NCBI GenBank assembly: GCA_032358255.1
Contig: JAULBX010003110.1
Location: 1-64,000 of the forward strand
Source: Heterotrichella gracilis
Taxonomy: Eukaryota > Sar > Xanthophyceae > Tribonematales > Xanthonemataceae
Length of the DNA stretch: 64,000 bases
Reading direction: 5' to 3'
In this document: positions 23,501 to 34,879 of the stretch, piece after piece
Position numbering within the stretch: the first letter of the stretch is position 1
How the letters are laid out: the number at the start of each line of letters is the position of its first letter
The notes under the pieces: generated by a model
Databases searched by the model: none
The model's input: only the letters and a program-made list of their open reading frames with translations
What the model was told of the DNA's origin: nothing
Position numbers and translations under genes: made by a program

Positions 23501-26500
23501 TGCACACCACACCCATCTAGCAGCTTGCCTCAGAATACTTCGTGTGATGAGGCATGCATGCATCGGATCTACCAAGGATCATGATCGGGCCTCCCAATTG
23601 GCTTTGAGATTGGAGCAGGATAGTCAGCTGACAGATGGCATGCGGCATGCGTTCCAAGCTGCTATGTCCAGTATACAGGGGGCAAAGCGACTGGGGATGC
23701 TTCGCTGCTTGCACCGCGTCAGCCGTGTTGCCCGGCAGGCACTGCGGCAGGCTGAGCTGTCAGATTGTGTAGTGGGAACAGGTATACATCTTGCTCAAGG
23801 GAGCTTCGGTAGTTTTAGGTCATGCAGCCTAGGTCATTATTTCTCATGCAGCACTGCACGTATGAATTATTCATTGAAACGCATACTGCATTATATTTGG
23901 TCAGCAACAGTCTGAGAAGCAGAGCACAGTGCATCATGTATGGTAGCTGTGGCTGAGGTTGGCTGCTTGCAGGTTGGCACTGTGCAGTTGGGACCTTCCA
24001 AGAGGCTGGTGGGCTGGCGCACAACACACTGGCACCTGCTCACAGCCACATCACAGTGCCATGGTGTCCAACAAATCTTCCTAGCCCAAGTCCTGCCAGC
24101 GATACACATGCGTCCTCATGTACAGTTTGCGGCGTGCTTCATGCATACTCCACATGGCAGGATGAGGTTTGCTGCTGCGAGTTGACTATCAACAATGCAC
24201 AGAGTGAAAGTCAAGGCAGCCCAGTCCAGATGCATGTGCCAGCAGCTGCAAAAGGGAGGGGAGAGATTCAAGATAATGCATGGCGGTACGTTGGCGCTGT
24301 CTTGTCACACGATGATGCTTTGGAAGGCAGCGGCAGCCTGTAGCCATTACGCCAACAAATTTTTATTTGTGACCATTGAAATGCTATGTAATGTACCTAA
24401 CCACTGCTTGCATATGCATGTTTTCATACATGGCCTACACTAAACTTCAATTTCCCCCTGTTTCAGATCAATGTTGTCAGCGTCAGCAGGCAGCACCAAT
24501 CCCAGCACTGCGTCAAACATCAACTTGGATAAAATGGGTATTGCAAACCTGCCCGACCTCAGCCAGCTGTGTCCAGCTGCACAGGCACTGTCGCTAAATG
24601 ACAATCAGCTTGTCAAACTGGACGGTAAGGACAATGGCATGGCCAATATCCCCAGGGCCAGTTACCGTCCAGGGCCAATCCCTCTTGGGTCATTGTAGTG
24701 GGTGTGGTAGTTCCATAAATGTTCATGTAGCTTGTATGTCTGCAGTATGGTTAGTCTTGTCCCCCACCAACACACAACGTGTGCCTTGCAGGTTTGAAAG
24801 CACTTGCAGAACTCAAGATTCTGTCAGCTAAGAACAATGCCATTCGTTCCCTCCATGGCCTGCCCGCCCACGAGCACCTGGTGTGTTTGCGATTGGATCA
24901 CAACTGCCTCACTACCCTGCAAGGGCTTTCAGAATGCAGGCACATTACAGAGATCAGCGTTGCAGCCAACAGCTTGCGATATCTCTCCACCCACCTTGCC
25001 TCTCTTTCAAACCTCCAGTCGCTGAATGTATCTGGCAACAAACTGGCGTCAGTTGAAAGCATACGCAGCTGTTCATCGTTAGCATGGCTTGACATCAGCA
25101 GAAACCAGCTGCGCAGCATGAGTGGCATTGAAGGACTTCCGCGGTTAGAGGTGCTTATCGCCTCTGACAACCAGCTAGAAGATTTCCCAGACAAGATGGT
25201 CAGCCTGAGCTTGAAAGAGCTTTGGCTGAACGGCAACAGCCTCCCCACTATACCTCCAGGAGTATGGCTGCCATGCCTCGAGTCCTTACACCTGCATGAC
25301 AACCAGCTGGTAGCCATCAGCCCACTCACAGGCTTGCCCTCCCTCAGAGCGCTCAACCTGTCCTTCAACAGCCTCAGTGAAGACATGGCCCTGCACTCTC
25401 TGGCACCTCTGTCATGCCTACAGAGCTTGCAACTGAATGACAACCCAGTTGCAGAGCACACCAGCTACAGCCAGCAAATAGCGCGCATGCTGCCCTGGCT
25501 GCATGACCTGGACCACCATGTGTTGACACAGCATGAGATTGCTGGCAGGCTAAGGAGGTACCTGCAATGCAACCCGCAGTTTTTGGCAAGGGTTGAGCAG
25601 GCAGCTGGCCTGCATGGACCCATCGCCAGCCACTCAGTTGCCAGCCTGAAGAAGTTGGTAGCACAGTGCAATGGTGACTCATTTGGTAACTTGCAGTTGT
25701 GTGGGCATCCGGCTGATGAAGCTGCTCTGTACAGCACCCTTTGTCACTTTGCGCAGCTTCAGCACCTGCCCTTGCAGCAAGAGCTGTACCATGTGCCGCA
25801 GCCATGGGATGGGCAGTCACATGCAGCGTGCTTCAGGGGAATGCTCCATGCACAGTCCAGACGATGCTGCTACACGGGGACTGGACCAGGGTTGGATGGT
25901 CAACGGGAAATTGTGTCTGATCTCTCCAAGGTATTGCTGATGATAAGTTATTATTGCTGATGATAACTCATTATTGCCGCTTGGACTGGCGCGCAGCTCC
26001 ATAGTCGATAATTTGTTGGCAATTTGCCATTCGTTTTCCACATGCAGCAACACTCCAATCCATACCCATGCATGGTGCAGGGTGTGCTTTTGTGCAATTT
26101 TTGTCTGGATTCATGCATGTGTAAAAAGAATAAAAATTGATAAAATGTTTAATCTACAAATATTGTATATTACAAATATTGGAAGCTTTTGTATACATAA
26201 TAACAAATGCATGTACACAAAAGCTTCCAAGCCGATCACAGGTGTATGCCATGCAGCTAAAGACAAAATATAAGGTTGTGACACATAAAATGGCCTGACC
26301 TTTCCTTTGCCTGACCTGTGCAGGGAATACTGGTTTGCCTACCAGGGTGGCAGCGGTGGAGCCTGCAAGCGCTGCACGCTGCCGCCACCACCATCCAGGC
26401 ATGGTGCAGGGGTTGGCGGGCCAGGCGGGGTGCAAAGCGGCTTGCTGAGTACCAGCAGCTGCTGCGACTGCACACCAGCGCAGCAGTGGTGCAAGCCGCT

Positions 26501-28193
26501 TGGCGTGGATACATGGCAAGGAAGGGTGAGTGGCACCCAATGCGTGTTTGCACTGATCCCAAACCCTGAAACCCTGTTGTGGTCACTGCCTTGTGGCAGC
26601 GTTGTATTACTGAGGCATGTGCCGCACTGTCCTGGCAATACCTCTGACCGTGTGTATTGATCTGTCGATTGCCCAAAAACCTGGGCAGCTTTGATAAATT
26701 TCCTCTTTTGCAATTTTATGTGGGTGTGCTCGTGCAGTGTTCCATCAGCAATGGTCAGAGTGCACCCAGGCGGCAGTGTGTATCCAAGTAAGTGGTAATG
26801 TTGATAGTGCAAAGTGCCCTGCAAATAACATGCGATAAAGGCACTGTCTGCATTTTTGTGGTGTGCCTGATTGCAAGAGGAGGCACCGTGAAGCACATCC
26901 CATTGTACCCTGATTTATGTTTGGGTTGCAAGCGTATGCTTCAGGGGCCTTGCACATTAGTTTGGATACACTTCCATGGCCTACCAAACTTCCAAGGATT
27001 TTCCTCTCATTTTTCCTGTCATGTGCAGTCTGTGTTCCGGGGATACACTGTGCGCCAGCGCATGCGCAGCGCACGCCTGGCAGCAGGGGTCAGCGACGGG
27101 GATGATGTCTTTGAGTATGATGATGCGGGGGATGATTTCTTCATCCACGTACCCCATTTCAACACCCAACTGGATCGGATTGTGGGCCCAACAGCAGTGG
27201 GATCAGGAGGCATGATGCAGCGGAGTGAGGTGGCAAGGTCAAATGCAGCGGGTGCATTTCATACCAGCGGGTCTGCAGATGAGGAGGGGTCGCACAGCAG
27301 TGGGTCTGATGATGAGGGAGGCAGCAGTGAGGAGGATGTACCTTTTGCAGAAAAGCTCCCCATGCAGGTACTACATACTGTGTGCATGCTGTCCACTCCG
27401 CTGCATTGCCTCGTGCTCCTCTGCATGCCATTTACACCCAGCACCACTGTGTCATATTGTTGCCACTTGGAAGACATTGAAATGCCTGCAAACTAGCTTT
27501 CCTAGGCGGCATGTGCTGTACCCACTGCGGTGGGTGTCCTCGCAGAGCCCCTTGGAGCGCATCCAGTCCGACTGGGGCTTCAGCAACAAGGCCACGGCTC
27601 AGGCCTGCCTGCGCGCGAGGCGGCACCAGCAGCGGGGCAAGCGCAATGCGCACCTCAAGGCACAGCTGCAGGTGAGCATACATCACTGACGTGATGAGAT
27701 GACTGGCAGGGGTTGCTGAGAGAGGCATTTTTGCTCATCCCTGGAGTTTCCCCGCTTTAAGAAAGATAAGGGTGGACTCTAATGCCTTGTGATGCGTGCA
27801 TTGGCAATGCCGAGACAGGCTGTCTGCAGGGTTAAACGTTTAAACAAACAGTGGTCATTGCCTCGTCACGAGCTTTTGAAGCGCTGTGCGCAAACATAGG
27901 GCAACTACCCATGTAGGAAAGCTAAAAATACACGCTGTAGTGCCCGATAATTTACGTGAGCAATTTTGAACAAATCATGGTTACAGAAGTGCAGGGCTAA
28001 CGCCTGCTTGCCTGCTCAGGATCCCAACGTACGCTTTGAGAAGCTGATGCAACGCGTGGAGCACGCACCTCCAGTGCCATCCACCCGCTTCTCGTTTGCT
28101 GGGAGATCATCAGTTGGGCCAGGCCACCAGCGCAGGCAGGCAAAGGGCACTGCCTGGCTGCCTAGCCTGTGCATCCCTCAGAGGGCACCCTAG
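20547..28193 (+). CDS. LRRIQ1-like protein: leucine-rich repeats with IQ motifs
   Basis: Seventeen exons join in phase: 20547-20810, 20899-21169, 21289-21510, 21698-21847, 21956-22033, 22152-22454, 22635-22799, 23113-23233, 23363-23781, 23973-24285, 24467-24624, 24792-25930, 26324-26525, 26738-26787, 27029-27367, 27546-27671 and 28020-28193. The product is about 1,497 residues. One IQ-like motif lies at about 180-217 (VVCIQSRFRAIKAHQ). About ten SDS22-type LRRs lie at about 780-1060 (LKILSAKNNAIRSLHGL, LQSLNVSGNKLASVESI, LESLHLHDNQLVAISPL). Three IQ motifs follow (TTIQAWCRGWRARRG, AVVQAAWRGYMARKG, VCIQSVFRGYTVRQR), then an acidic DDVFEYDDAGDDFF segment. IQ motifs bind calmodulin-type proteins. 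The order IQ, LRR, several IQ and the length match animal LRRIQ1 (about 1,700 residues). Most N-terminal introns are phase 1. Confidence 0.8.
25932..25972. repeat. 20-bp tandem repeat at a 5' splice site
   Basis: Two copies of an ATTGCTGATGATAA-led 20-mer start two bases after the exon 12 donor of the IQ/LRR gene. Confidence 0.85.
26179..26230. repeat. Hairpin, 20-bp arms
   Basis: Arms 26179-26198 (TTGGAAGCTTTTGTATACAT) and 26211-26230 are inverted repeats with one mismatch and a 12-base loop. It lies in intron 12 of the IQ/LRR gene, in AT-rich sequence. Confidence 0.92.
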
Positions 28194-29291
28194 CGAGGCA
28201 TTCCATGCAGGAGAGTGTGGTGACAGCTGGCAGTCCGCCGTGGTTTGCAGCAGCTAGTAGACCTGCAGCTGCTGAGCTCAGGGGCAGAGCAGGTGCTGTG
28301 CCCAAGTCAATGGGTGCCAGGAGGCAGCTTGTGAACAGAGTTGAAATATCATGATCACCTGGATATAGGGGCATGGGTGAATCTTATTGTTCCCAGCGCT
28401 TATCGATCCATAGAGGGCTCTGGCTGGGTGCAGTGTCCTGGTGTAGTCTCTTGGCTTGCATTTGTGGGCCACCTAAGGCCACTGCGTTCCTTTAAAGAAA
28501 TTTCCTAAGCTAAATCCCACATTTTGCGGAACGGTTCCCTTCCTCATTTTAAGAGCAGGGTTTGGGCACTGATCCCACCGTGGTTCAGGTGGCAACATTA
28601 ATGAGCACCGAGAGAGTGGATTGTTGTCATTGTTTTTGTTGCATTTTTACAGTGTTCCTTGCAAATGTACATTGAATTGCACATCGAATAAGAGTTGAAT
28701 AGACCAGTGCCGTTATGTAGTAATTTGTGTACCATGGCAAAGACTGTGCATGTGCTGCAGCAGGCTACTAGCAGCCACTAGAAAATTGTAAACAGACACG
28801 GCTTGTCCTTAAAATATCGGTTGCGCCATCAGAACTACAGGCCACTGCGTCAACCTATGCTGCACTGGCACCAGGACAAGCTGCAGTAATCTACCACTCG
28901 GCATGCATGCCCTCCAATGGCATGCCATAGACACAGAGCACATGTGTGATACTGTATATTGAGATACAGTGCCTCTAGAAATGCCGCTCTGAAATCGATG
29001 ATGTGGCCAGACAGCCGTGAAAATCCTACAGCTTCGACCAACACTCCCATTACCCCAGCTAACGTTTCACTGCAGGTAGTACCTCCACAAGTATCGCCAG
29101 ACCCTAGGACCAAAGTGTATCAGTTGCCGTCAGTGGTGCAACCCAAGGAAACGCCAACAAGTCCACATGCGGCAGTGCACTGTATCTCATACTTGGTGTG
29201 CCAAGAGCAGCTGGCACACCCATGGCTTGCACTACAACTTGCATTTTCCATATTGGTCATCGCTGGCGTCCTCCGAAACATGTGGTGCGGT
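28194..29291. other. Intergenic region between convergent genes
   Basis: About 1.1 kb between the ends of the IQ/LRR gene (+) and glutaredoxin (-). No coding signal was seen. Confidence 0.6.
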
Positions 29292-29982
29292 TCACAAAGC
29301 CCCAGCACTCTCCAGCATGGGCTTCAGCTTCCCGTTGGCTGCCAGCCTGGCAGTGTCATCGCCTCCGCCAATGCATGTCCCACCGATGAACACCCGGGGG
29401 ACTGACCTGCCTCCTGTCAGTTGCAGCAGGTAGTCTTGGATCTCATCACCGTCATCCCTCTCGTCAAGCTGCAGCAGATGGGAAGCCAGTTTTCTGAAGG
29501 ATAGGTTTGCGAGCTATTGTGGCAGCGTGGATGGTCCAATGTGCTCGTATCTTGTATGCCCCATAAGAGCTGCAACCATACCTTCCTTCATAGCTCGTCA
29601 TCAGGTGCACGCAGGTCGTCCAAGGCAACCAACAGATACATATGTGCCATGCAACGCCTGTATATGCATGCATATGAGAGCACCTCTGCGATCCCTGCCA
29701 CTGAGCCTCAAAATATGCAGCGATATACCCCAAGTTCGTGTAACCAAGAGTGAGGGCAATCTTTGCAAGCAGTTTTAAGAAGTGGGTATGTTTTCATACC
29801 TCCATAATCTCCACTGCCTCTTTGGGCAGGATGGAAAGCAGCACCTTCTTTGCCTTGACGCAATATGGGCAGTACGTTTTACTGAAAACCATAACCTTGT
29901 GGCCCTTCACAGCCTCGTCCACTAGCTGTTTTGCCGCCACCATCTTGACAGGATCGGACTGTTTTGCAAGGAAAGCGCCCAT
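29292..29982 (-). CDS. Dithiol glutaredoxin, CPYC class
   Basis: Two exons, 29982-29800 and 29468-29292, give 119 residues. Glutaredoxins reduce disulfides and glutathionylated proteins using glutathione. The CPYC active site is at residues 38-41 (VMVFSKTYCPYCVKAKKVL). The cis-proline glutathione site is RSVPRVFIGG at about 82-91, followed by the GGGDD turn. Length and motifs match class I cytosolic glutaredoxin. The N-terminus (MGAFLAKQSDPVK) is not a clear targeting peptide. The intron falls after the codon for E in VEIME|LDERDD. The same junction and an identically sized 177-nt last exon occur in the second glutaredoxin 1.2 kb upstream, so the two are tandem paralogues. Confidence 0.95.
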
Positions 29983-31174
29983 ACAAGTTAGCCAAACGCC
30001 TATGTAGATCCCAGCTCGCGCGTCGTATGCTGCTTTAACAGTATCTACCAGATGAACGGCTTTATAAGCCGAAGTTGGAACACCTGAGTTTTTATGTGTG
30101 GTGCAAATGTGGTGTGTGGTTGCAAGGTGCTTTGGGCTTTACTAAAGCTTTTGTCGAGCTTTGGTAAAGCTGCAAGTCCTGCGAAGTCGACACTTGGAAG
30201 CCCACGCGCTGGCCAGCTGGCATGTCATTGGGCAGTGGCAATGAACCCGCCAATTTTGCTACAGCGTGGTTGAAACAATAATTATTCTTTTGCCATCAGC
30301 TGGCAACGTTTTCAGGAACCACTATGCAATAACAGATACTGAACAGGTGAGTAACAGCTTCGCATTTGTTTGCAAGGCTGGCTTGATCACACCAAATCCT
30401 CCTGGTGACGACCCACCCCTAGGTTCTCCAAGATATAAGAGGTGTGGCATGCCAAGGTACTAAATGCCCACACTGACTTGAAGGTCAGCTCTTGCTGCTG
30501 GTAACAGTTAGTTTTCATGGGTGGTAAACGCCTGCATGCAGTCCAGCGCGTCCATTTCCACACCTTGGTGGGGGAACTGTTGGGCTGCAATCGGGCAATT
30601 GAAAATGGCACAACCAGGGTATATTTACAGCGACAGTGTGTGTAATGCAGGTTACACCAGCGTCATATCACCGCCAGCAAAATCATATGAGGCTTATTTC
30701 ATGCAATAGAAGGATACCGGTGACGTGGCATGCAAAATCTGCAATGTCAAAGGCTGAGTCAACAAGCAAGCGCAGAGTCGGCTTTAGTTGATGCAGGATC
30801 CACTTTCACCAAAACCAGGAACATGACAAAAAAACCTACACGTGCGCAAAGATATGCAAAAGCCTAAACACGTCCAAAAACCCCTGCTGGCTATCGAGCA
30901 CTGCCAGTTCATCTTTATTGTTGATCAACTCCACCTGGGGTCCACAAGCTGCCTGGTGGTGCTGGATGACTGACCGCCGCAACAGCCAGAATGAGCATTT
31001 GATGCTGTCGCCACGAATGTGCCCTAACCCCTCATACCCCAGGGAGACAGGAGTGAAAAGTGCGATTAGTTAACTGAGTCAGGGGGCACAAGCGCACCCC
31101 AAAAGACTAACATCAGGCACAACTTCCAGCCGCAGCCATACACTGCCATACACAGGTCGTTGCCATACACTGCG
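29983..31174. other. Intergenic region between two glutaredoxins
   Basis: About 1.2 kb with no coding signal. It should hold the promoter of the CPYC glutaredoxin and the 3' end of the other. Confidence 0.6.
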
Positions 31175-31944
31175 TCACAGTGCCCCTGCATCCTGGAGGA
31201 TCTTCTTGAGCTCCCCACTTGCCGCCGCCTGCACCACCGCGTCCCCGCCACCGATGAAGCGGCCCCCCACAAAAACCCTGGGCGTGCTCCTGGCCCCCGT
31301 CAGCTCTTGCATGTAGTTCTGGATATTGATGATATCAGAGCGCTGGTCCAGCTGTGCAAAAACAACCCGATTCAAAAAGGATATTGTTTTGTGGGGGAAA
31401 AATGTATTCTACCCCTTCCAGCAGTGTGCATTGTCAAGAGTTCCACAATCAAGAGTGCACAGATACACAAAGTGGAAAAGGGTGTGTGATGAGCGAGTGA
31501 TGAACACCACATACATATATACATGCACTCTTGACAATCACTTTCACAAATGAATTGTGGTGTTGATTATGCACATCCAGCGTTCACCAGCCTGTGACAC
31601 TGCTGTGAGGAGTTGCTGACCATGGGATCACTAGAAAATGCATAAATCATTTTGCAAAGTCATATGAACACTTCAATATCCAGCCAAAGCTGGATGTAGC
31701 AACCCAATTGGCCTCTTATCCACTCTGCAATTGGATGTGTGGGCCATGTCAACATGCACCCACCCACTGGGTACCACCAGCAGAATGCCCTTACCTCCAC
31801 CACATCAACGGCTTCGGGAGGGAGGAGTGATAACAGTGCCTTCTTTGCCTCCAGGGAGAACGGACAGTGCGACTTGCTAAAAACGACCACCTTGTGGGTG
31901 GCAAGCTCCTCATCCACGAATTTTCTGACACTATCGATATCCAT
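31175..31944 (-). CDS. Glutaredoxin with atypical CPFS active site
   Basis: Two exons, 31944-31795 and 31351-31175, give 108 residues. The fold features are complete: VVVFSKSHCPFSLEAKKALL, the cis-proline site RSTPRVFVGG, and GGGDAVVQAA. The active site at residues 27-30 is CPFS, not CPYC, so only the N-terminal catalytic cysteine remains. The CPxx context groups it with class I rather than the CGFS iron-sulfur class. Loss of the resolving cysteine implies a monothiol mechanism (deglutathionylation) or possibly cluster binding; this is inference. Exon layout matches the CPYC neighbour exactly, with the intron between VVE and LDQ and a 177-nt last exon. No transit peptide is apparent, so it is probably cytosolic. 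Confidence 0.93.
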
Positions 31945-33065
31945 GATGCAGAACGCTTGCTATGTAGTAGCGTGAGCCCCCAAGAGCGTTGCAAGACAAG
32001 GTGAGCGTCGTTTGGGTGTGTAAAAATTTCAGCAAGCTCTTGGTTGGGACATCGGCATGCCCGTGTACGGTTATAGTAGAACCCACTGCAGGTGGCAAGG
32101 CAATCCCCGAACTCTCCTTCCACGATCGTACAAGCTCAAGCTAATGCATTGCGCCACCGTGAGGTCCAGCTGAGATACCCGACAACGCGTCGCACACAGC
32201 TAGCACAGTCCAGCTTCCCTGAAGACCGCAGGCAGTTTCGCCTAGCGCTCTGGCCCAGGCTTGCACACACACCCTAGGGTTTAAGTCAGGCTGATGCACA
32301 GCAGGCCCCGCGGGTTAACCTGGGAGTTACAGTATCAAGATCCTGAGTGCTTGTGAAACTTCTTCCCTTCACGCTAAAGCTTTTGGTGAACTCCTTAAGT
32401 GCAGACACCTTGCTTCCAAATCGGGTTGTTCACCCGGCAAAAAAATGAACAACAAAATGCACCCACAAAGGCGCACACACCAAACCAGCAGCCTGACAAA
32501 CCAAAACATGACGCCACACTGGAATGACCACAGCATATACCTCTAGTAAATGCACTGTGAAGCGACGTCGATAAACCTTGAAAATGTACCGAGTCCATTG
32601 TGATATGACTGGCTAACAGGAGGCGTGCAAGCGACCCTACTCTGAAGTAGGCCTGTAAATTTGCAGTAGGTTCCTTGGTGCCTTGTGCAGTTGCGATTTC
32701 CGCCACGACGCACCCCCCCTTCGTGCCATAGTTGCACCACACCGAACCTCCTTGCAACCACGTCACCATTGTCACTCCCACTGGTTTCCCACATCGATTT
32801 GAGCCATTGTTGTTCCTCAATACCAAGTGCCCATGGCCTTCTGATGGTTTATGAGACAGTGCAGATCCTGTCAGCTACTCCCCCCTCCCCCCCCCTGCCC
32901 CCCAATCCCCCTCAAAATCGATGATACCACCCAACGGCAACCCCCAATCCTCGTCCACATGCTTTACCCCTCAAAATTGAAGCTCAAAACTTACACCACG
33001 CAGCAACCTGCATGCCGCCTACCACACAACCACCCACATATCATACAACAGGGTCCTCTGACCCT
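31945..33065. other. Intergenic region
   Basis: About 1.1 kb with no convincing coding signal. It contains a long polypyrimidine tract at about 32878-32912 made mostly of C. Confidence 0.6.
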
Positions 33066-33822
33066 TCACGCCCTGTTCTTCGGCACCCCGGCCTCACTGC
33101 CCTCCCGCGGTGACAGCGACTCTAGAGCTGGGGGCTCCGCCTTGCGCTGTGCGGCGCCTGTGGGGCCAGCGCTGGCTGCCACCAGGGGTCGGTTGCGCTT
33201 GCGCTTGGCCCCTGCAGGGTTGGCAGGGTCTGGCTGGTCACGCAGGGCGGTGCCGGGGGGCGGACGCACGTTGCCGCTCTCATCGAACTGCAGGAAAACA
33301 CACCGGTGTGAGATAAGCAGTGTCCAAGTGGGGTGGGGATAGGACGAGGGGTGCAGTGGTGTTGATACTTGAGCCACTTGTTTAGCCTGCGTTGGGCACT
33401 GTATATGTGGTCCACAACCACTGGTTGGTGCTGTAGGCCACTATCGGGGGGAAAGCTACTGTAAAGACGGAGCCCCACTGTTCTAAACATAGTATGTTGG
33501 CGTCCGGCGCTGTTCTCAGCAATACAGCAGTGCATGCATATGGTCCACAGTGCAACACAATGCATGCATATGCTAACAATGCATGCATATATGCTCACTC
33601 ACCCTGTCAACATAGTTGCCCAACGTGGCAGACGCGACAATTGCCGTGACGAAACTGACACCAACTGCGACGCGACACAGCGGTTTAGTAGCCAATATCG
33701 CGAGCACGAAGACTGATGTGTCAACGCATGCATGCATATAGTAGCAACGTCGTACCAAGCGCCACGCTTGACGCTGCCGTCACCCAGGGGCTGCCATCGA
33801 ACGCAACTCCTGCAATGGGCAT
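33066..33822 (-). CDS. Small predicted membrane protein, unknown family
   Basis: Three exons join in phase: 33822-33756, 33712-33603 and 33287-33066, giving 132 residues. The N-terminal half (MPIAGVAFDGSPWVTAASSV, then ALVFVLAILATKP) and VAVGVSFVTAIVASATLG form one or two membrane passes. The motif NYVDRFDESGNVRPPPGTAL spans the second junction and looks conserved. The rest is a basic, proline- and alanine-rich soluble tail (GAKRKRNRPLVAA onward). I do not recognise the family. It shares a 556-bp upstream region with the NAA50 gene in divergent orientation. Confidence 0.6.
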
Positions 33823-34378
33823 CGTGGTTTATGTTTCCGCTCCTCTCAAACGCTCCCCGCAAGCGCACTACTGGTCTACCCAGGTGGGTTGCCAGTGCAT
33901 CGACACCACTTAGTGCGAGTTGTGCCAAAGAGACACGCAGTGCGCAGAGTTGATACCTCTAATTACCTGCTCGTGTCACGGGAATTAGCAGTAGCAAGGT
34001 GCCCACTGTCTGCCTACTATATGTTGAGTCGAGTGAGTTTCCAGTCTTGTCTGGTCGCTGGGTGCTTTATCTCCGAAAAGGTAGAAGAGCCACAACGTTA
34101 GTTACAGCACCTTTAATCACGTATATTTCCTTCCTATTCTAGCAACTCCTGTCGACCCTTTATTAGAGTGCTTCAGTACGGTGCCCAAGTTGACGTCAGA
34201 TCGGTTCACCGCAGCCTTATGCACCGCCACTCTAGATCGTTCCTTTCATTCTTCTTGTCTGGATAGCTGTGACATTAAACGCTTACTTGCTAGCTGGTGC
34301 CCGGGTGTGTACGGCAGGTGGCTGGGTGGAGCGCCAACCCCACCAATCTGTCAACGTGAAGCCGCAAGGGGCACAGCC
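33823..34378. promoter_or_regulatory. Likely bidirectional promoter region
   Basis: The start codons of the small membrane protein (-) and the acetyltransferase (+) are 556 bp apart, so both promoters must lie here if neither has a distant first exon. No specific element was identified. The acetyltransferase frame is open upstream of its ATG to about 34181 but without family-like residues. Confidence 0.45.
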
Positions 34379-34879
34379 ATGGACCCACCCGCCACATCCG
34401 CACGCCCTTCTTTGCCAATCACCTTTGACGGCCTCCGAGAAAAGAACCTGCAGCAGCTGAAGACCATCAACCTCGCGATCTTCCCAATCAGATACCAGGA
34501 CAAGACCTACCTTGACTGCCTCCACTTCCCAGAGTTTTGCCAGCTTGCCTACCACAACGACGTTGCCATTGGTGCCATAGCCTGCCGCCTGGAGAAGACG
34601 TCACCAGGCGCAGCAAAGCTGTACATCCTGACACTGGGGGTGTTGGCACCCTACCGCAATCTGGGAGTGGGGAGCAGGCTGCTGGCCAGAGTCCTCAAGG
34701 AGAGCACCAACCTGCCAGAGCTGGAAGAGGTTGTGCTCCACGTCCAGGTGGGCAACGATGAGGCCATCGGGTTCTACAAGAAGCACGGCTTTGTGGTCAA
34801 GGAGACTGTGCAGAACTATTACAAGAGGCTGGACCCGCCCCACGCGGTGCTGCTGTCATGGCGGTGCCACCAGAGCTGA
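34379..34879 (+). CDS. NAA50: N-alpha-acetyltransferase 50 (NatE catalytic subunit)
   Basis: A single exon encodes 166 residues. NAA50 is a GNAT-fold enzyme that acetylates N-terminal methionine-type residues, usually attached to the NatA complex at ribosomes. Recognition comes from LKTINLAIFPIRYQDKTYLD, YHNDVAIGAIACRLE, the acetyl-CoA loop APYRNLGVGSRLL, LHVQVGNDEAIGFYKKHGF and NYYKRLDPPHAVLL. The tyrosine before ILTLG and the histidine of LHVQ correspond to the catalytic pair known in human NAA50. The ATG at 34379 was chosen because family similarity begins about 15 residues after it. Lack of introns is unusual among the neighbours. Confidence 0.93.
   Translation: MDPPATSARPSLPITFDGLREKNLQQLKTINLAIFPIRYQDKTYLDCLHFPEFCQLAYHNDVAIGAIACRLEKTSPGAAKLYILTLGVLAPYRNLGVGSRLLARVLKESTNLPELEEVVLHVQVGNDEAIGFYKKHGFVVKETVQNYYKRLDPPHAVLLSWRCHQS

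Noticed and set aside
17987-28193. F-box gene and LRRIQ1-like gene as one fused gene
   Set aside because: Both have leucine-rich repeats and the same orientation, but the first ends in a stop at 19951, the second has its own ATG at 20547, and the LRR types differ.
34181-34378. 66-residue N-terminal extension of NAA50
   Set aside because: The frame is open and has an ATG, but the residues do not resemble the family or a targeting peptide, and NAA50 proteins start near the chosen ATG.
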